Below the pieces are notes generated by a model, which saw nothing but the letters and a program-made list of their open reading frames with translations, was not told where the DNA came from and did no database searches. Below are positions 61,033-64,000 of a stretch of 64,000 nt of DNA, in pieces (positions within the stretch are counted from its first letter, which is position 1; every line of letters begins with the position of its first letter). Source of the DNA: Arthrobacter sp. ZGTC131 (GTDB lineage Bacteria; Actinomycetota; Actinomycetes; Actinomycetales; Micrococcaceae); contig NZ_PJIK01000015.1 in assembly GCF_002929275.1 (NCBI RefSeq), positions 1 to 64,000 on the forward strand, read 5' to 3'. The position numbers were made by a program, and so were the translations under genes.

Positions 61033-61691
61033 CTCGGTGGCCTTTCGCCGTAGGAATTTGATGGTTTCCAGCGACGGCACCGCACCACCCTCCGGTGCGG
61101 AGAACAGCCGCGGTGCGGCGCTGGTGAACCCGCGGCCTTGCAAAGGGGACGTTGCTACGCCGCTCCTTGAAAGGGCGCGGGATACTGTCTCTCGGGGCGG
61201 TTCACCGAGGAACGTCCAGAAGGCCTCCTTCACCTGAGACCGTGTGCGAATCCGGATACGACGTGCACAAATAATGGCCTAGATTTGTGCGTTTGAAAAG
61301 AGCTTCTGCAGCGCAAGACCAGCCGTGCGGAGCCTGCCGGCGAAGATTATTCTGAAACCGCAACGGCGCAGGCGTAAGAATGCGTCTTAATTCGGTTGCC
61401 AACTTGAACGCACCCACGGGCGGCTCCTAGAGTTCTATACAAGTTACCGAGGTAACGTGTCAGCGATCCTCCGCTGTGGATATGCCGCCAGCCGGCAGCC
61501 AAGGAGGGTGTGGGTGCCCCCATGTGGGCCTGACATTTGCTCACGGACCAACTTCTATTCAGGCGTAACAGTCGCGGCTGCGCCCTGCCGAAGTTCATTC
61601 CGTGTTCCCCAAACTCAATTCATTGACCGCACGCTGTACGGGCTTCCGCCACGGCAGCACAGCCTTCAATGGCCCATAGCCAAGGACGCAA
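61033..61691. promoter_or_regulatory. intergenic control region with metF promoter and palindrome
   Basis: These 659 bp separate the divergent lipoprotein and metF genes. Toward metF, TTGAAC (61404-61409) and TAGAGT (61428-61433), 18 bp apart, look like a promoter. The palindrome GTTACC-GA-GGTAAC (61443-61456) lies just after it, near the expected transcription start. The leader to metF would be about 250 nt. I looked for SAM and cobalamin riboswitch signatures and found none. AAGGACG at about 61681 is the metF ribosome-binding site. Confidence 0.5.
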
Positions 61692-62657
61692 ATGTCACCA
61701 CCCAGCCTTATTGACACCCATCCGAATCTTTCCGACACCGCACCCGTAGCGTTGTCCTATGAGCTGTTCCCGCCGCGTTCCCCTGCGGCTGCCGAGACGC
61801 TCTGGACCACCATCCGCGAGCTGGAGGGCACTGACCCCGACTACGTGTCCGTCACGTACGGTGCCAGCGGCTCCAACCGGGACACCGCCGTCGAACTCAT
61901 CAACCGCCTGGTGCTGGAGACCACCCTCCGTCCGCTGGCCCACCTAACCTGCGTGGGCAACACCCCGTCCGAGCTGGCCGAAATCATCGGCGAGCTGCTG
62001 GACGCCGGGGTGCGCGGCATTCTGGCCCTCCGCGGAGACCAGCCCAAGGACAGCGGAGAGCCCGTCAGCGGTTCGCTGCGTTACGCCCAGGACCTCATCG
62101 AGCTCATCCGGCGAGTGGAGCAGCGCCGTTCGGCACTGCTCTGCGCCGGCAAGGTGGCGGTCGGCGTGGCCGCCTACCCCACACGGCACCCGGAGTCGCC
62201 GAGCGAGGCCCACGACGTCGAGGTCCTGCTGGCCAAGCAGCGCTCAGGCGCCGACTTTGCCATCACCCAGGTCTTCTTCCGCACTGAGCAGTACGCGGAC
62301 CTGATCACCAGGGCACGCCGTGCCGGCGTCACCATTCCGATCATCCCGGGCGTCATGCCGCTGACGAGCCTTCGCAGGCTCAAGCGCCTTGGCGAACTGA
62401 CCGGCGTCGAACCGGCACCTGAACTCATCGAGCGGCTGGCCGCTGCCGACTCGGACGCCGATCGTCTCCGCATCGGTGTCAGCGCCACCGTGGACCTGGC
62501 CAACGCGGCGCTGGATGCCGGAGCGCCCGGCCTCCACCTGTACACGTTCAACGAACACCAGAGCGCGCTGGAGGTATTGGACAAGCTCTCGCTTGCCCGG
62601 CCGGCACGTTCGGCCAGCCGCCTCAACGCGATCGCCCGGCGCCAGCTCGCGAGCTGA
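61692..62657 (+). CDS. metF: methylenetetrahydrofolate reductase
   Basis: This 321-residue TIM-barrel flavoenzyme makes 5-methyl-THF for methionine synthesis. The start of the barrel (SYELFPPRSPAAAETLW), TYGASGSNRDT, LALRGDQPKD, DFAITQVFF and PIIPGVMPLTS are the family's landmarks. It lacks the long regulatory domain of eukaryotic enzymes. ATG 61692 follows AAGGACG. metE starts 60 bp after its stop, so metF-metE form a methionine operon under the promoter at about 61404-61433. Confidence 0.96.
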   Translation: MSPPSLIDTHPNLSDTAPVALSYELFPPRSPAAAETLWTTIRELEGTDPDYVSVTYGASGSNRDTAVELINRLVLETTLRPLAHLTCVGNTPSELAEIIGELLDAGVRGILALRGDQPKDSGEPVSGSLRYAQDLIELIRRVEQRRSALLCAGKVAVGVAAYPTRHPESPSEAHDVEVLLAKQRSGADFAITQVFFRTEQYADLITRARRAGVTIPIIPGVMPLTSLRRLKRLGELTGVEPAPELIERLAAADSDADRLRIGVSATVDLANAALDAGAPGLHLYTFNEHQSALEVLDKLSLARPARSASRLNAIARRQLAS

Positions 62658-62717
62658 CACCACCGCCAGCCGATCACCCAAGACACTCACAGCTTCCCAA
62701 GTATCCAAGGATTTCAC

Positions 62718-64000
62718 ATGACTGAGCAGAACACCCCGGCCGTGGCCACTCCCTTCCCGTCCGCCTCGATCCTGGGCTACCCCCGCATCGGACGCCGCCG
62801 CGAACTGAAGAAGGCCGTTGAAGCCTACTGGGCCGGCAAGATCGACGCCGCCGCCCTTGACGCGGCCGCCAAGGAAATCCAGCTGGGCACCGCCAAGCGC
62901 CTGCAGGGCCTGGGCCTGACCGAAGCCGCAGCCGTTCCCGGCACCTTCTCCTTCTACGACCAGGTGCTCGACGCCGCTGCACACCTCGGCGCCGTTCCCG
63001 CCCGTTTCGGCAACCTCCTGAACGCAGAGGGCCAGCTGGACATCGACGGTTACTTCACCCTCGCCCGCGGCAACAAGGAACAGCAGCCGCTGGAAATGAC
63101 CAAGTGGTTCGACACCAACTACCACTACCTCGTGCCGGAAATCGGCCCGGAGACCAACTTCACGCTGGCCTCCAACCGCATCGTCGAAGAGTTCGAATAC
63201 GCCCTGGCCAACGGTGTGGAGACCCGCCCGTACATCGTGGGCCCTGTCACCTTCCTGCTCCTGAGCAAGGCTTCCGACGACGCCCCGGCCGGCTTCAGCC
63301 CGCTGTCCCGCCTCGAGGACGTCCTCCCGGTCTACGCCGCGCTGCTCCAGAAGCTCGCCGGCGCCGGCGCCAGCTGGGTCCAGCTGGACGAGCCCGCCCT
63401 GGTGGTTGACCAGGACACCTCCGCCGGGGAGATCCAGGCCGCTGTGGCCCGCACCTACGAGGTCCTGTCCGCCGTTGCAGAGCGTCCGCAGCTGTTCGTC
63501 TCCACCCCGTACGGTGCACTGAACGGCCAGCTCGGCACCCTCGCCGCCACCAACATCGACGCCCTGCACATCGACGTCTTCAAGGGCGCCGTTCCCTCCG
63601 CAGCCGCCCTGGCAGCACTGGGGAGCAAGACCCTGGTTGCCGGCGTCGTGGACGGCCACAACATCTGGCGCAATGACCTTGCCGCCTCCGCGGACAAGAT
63701 CGCCGAACTGAAGAAGTCGGTGGCCAAGCTGGCCATCAGCACCTCCACGTCCACCCAGCACGTCCCGCACGACGTCGAGATAGAGGCGCAGCTCTCCGAG
63801 CAGCTCCGCAGCTGGCTGGCATTCGCCGACCAGAAGGCTGTTGAAGTCGTCACCCTTGCGGGCCTGCTGACGGACGCCGCTGCGGTGCAGCCGGCCATCG
63901 ATGAAGCCACCCGCATCATCGCCTCCCGCGCCGCCGCCGAGGGCGTGCAGCGCGCCGACGTCCGGGCCCGCACCACGGCCCTGACCCCGGCCGACTTCAA
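62718..64000 (+). CDS. metE: cobalamin-independent methionine synthase, partial at window edge
   Basis: About 427 residues of 5-methyltetrahydropteroyltriglutamate-homocysteine methyltransferase are seen before the right edge cuts it. The N-terminal domain is complete (SASILGYPRIGRRRELKKA, TKWFDTNYHYLVPE, VGPVTFLLLSK, WVQLDEPALV, VVDGHNIWRND). The catalytic zinc-binding residues (His/Cys/Glu/Cys) lie in the C-terminal half outside the window. It uses the methyl-THF made by MetF, and the pairing with metF gives a B12-independent last step of methionine synthesis. No B12 riboswitch lies before the operon or gene. Confidence 0.96.
   Translation, partial: MTEQNTPAVATPFPSASILGYPRIGRRRELKKAVEAYWAGKIDAAALDAAAKEIQLGTAKRLQGLGLTEAAAVPGTFSFYDQVLDAAAHLGAVPARFGNLLNAEGQLDIDGYFTLARGNKEQQPLEMTKWFDTNYHYLVPEIGPETNFTLASNRIVEEFEYALANGVETRPYIVGPVTFLLLSKASDDAPAGFSPLSRLEDVLPVYAALLQKLAGAGASWVQLDEPALVVDQDTSAGEIQAAVARTYEVLSAVAERPQLFVSTPYGALNGQLGTLAATNIDALHIDVFKGAVPSAAALAALGSKTLVAGVVDGHNIWRNDLAASADKIAELKKSVAKLAISTSTSTQHVPHDVEIEAQLSEQLRSWLAFADQKAVEVVTLAGLLTDAAAVQPAIDEATRIIASRAAAEGVQRADVRARTTALTPADF

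Noticed and set aside
61033-61233. N-terminal extension of the lipoprotein gene
   Set aside because: The extension would bury the signal peptide and lipobox in the middle of the protein, so the start at 61032 is preferred.
61033-61691. A SAM or cobalamin riboswitch before metF
   Set aside because: I looked for the conserved core sequences and did not find them. Only a promoter and a palindrome can be supported.

Overview
The window comes from a high-GC actinobacterium, most likely a Micrococcaceae member close to Arthrobacter/Pseudarthrobacter. The evidence is the GC-rich coding sequence, frequent GTG and TTG starts, many genes that appear leaderless (a -10-like TANNNT hexamer 6-7 nt before the start codon), paired clpP1-clpP2, a group II truncated haemoglobin, a mycothiol-type DsbA-like reductase, a translational-type ileS T-box, and a gene order partly shared with Mycobacterium (pepN, rpiB, nei, tig, clpP1, clpP2, clpX). 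No phage, insertion sequence, integrase or CRISPR array was seen.

Layout. 1-10.7 kb: an AAA ATPase cut by the window edge, then tesB, glbO, an MscS channel, an OsmC protein, pepN, a DUF1648-type membrane protein, rpiB-nei and a winged-helix protein. 10.7-16.2 kb: tRNA-Gly and tRNA-Pro, then the protein quality-control block tig, clpP1-clpP2 and clpX, and a DsbA-like reductase. 16.2-25 kb: a hairpin-rich intergenic stretch, a GH15 glycosidase, valS, DUF488, an SDR, a secreted glycerophosphodiesterase and a membrane-anchored EEP-family protein. 25-31 kb: a T-box leader with ileS-folC-DUF4233-ndk. 31-45.4 kb: a VKOR-like protein, RNase E/G, a TPP riboswitch with a thiD-tenA fusion, rplU-rpmA-obgE-proB-proA, a small membrane protein, nadD, a hypothetical protein and rsfS.

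45.4-53.4 kb is an accessory region. It has two identical tRNA-Ala(GGC) genes, decayed MFS, DHDPS-family and SDR genes, an intact LacI regulator divergent from a DHDPS-family lyase followed by an atypical Nramp-fold transporter, and a dinucleotide-binding reductase divergent from an ArsR-like regulator. LacI, lyase and transporter look like one regulated module for uptake and breakdown of an unidentified organic acid. The transporter lacks the Nramp metal-binding residues.

53.4-64 kb: small poorly characterised proteins (YegP-like, STAS-like, Hpt-like, PhnA-like), a flavoprotein oxidoreductase, an RlmG/RsmC-type methyltransferase, a ROK regulator, a large lipoprotein and the methionine genes metF-metE. 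metE is cut by the right edge.

Most genes are housekeeping. The least explained parts are the LacI/DHDPS/Nramp-like module, the structured gap before the GH15 gene, the scrambled pseudogenes beside the second tRNA-Ala, and several unassigned operator-like palindromes.
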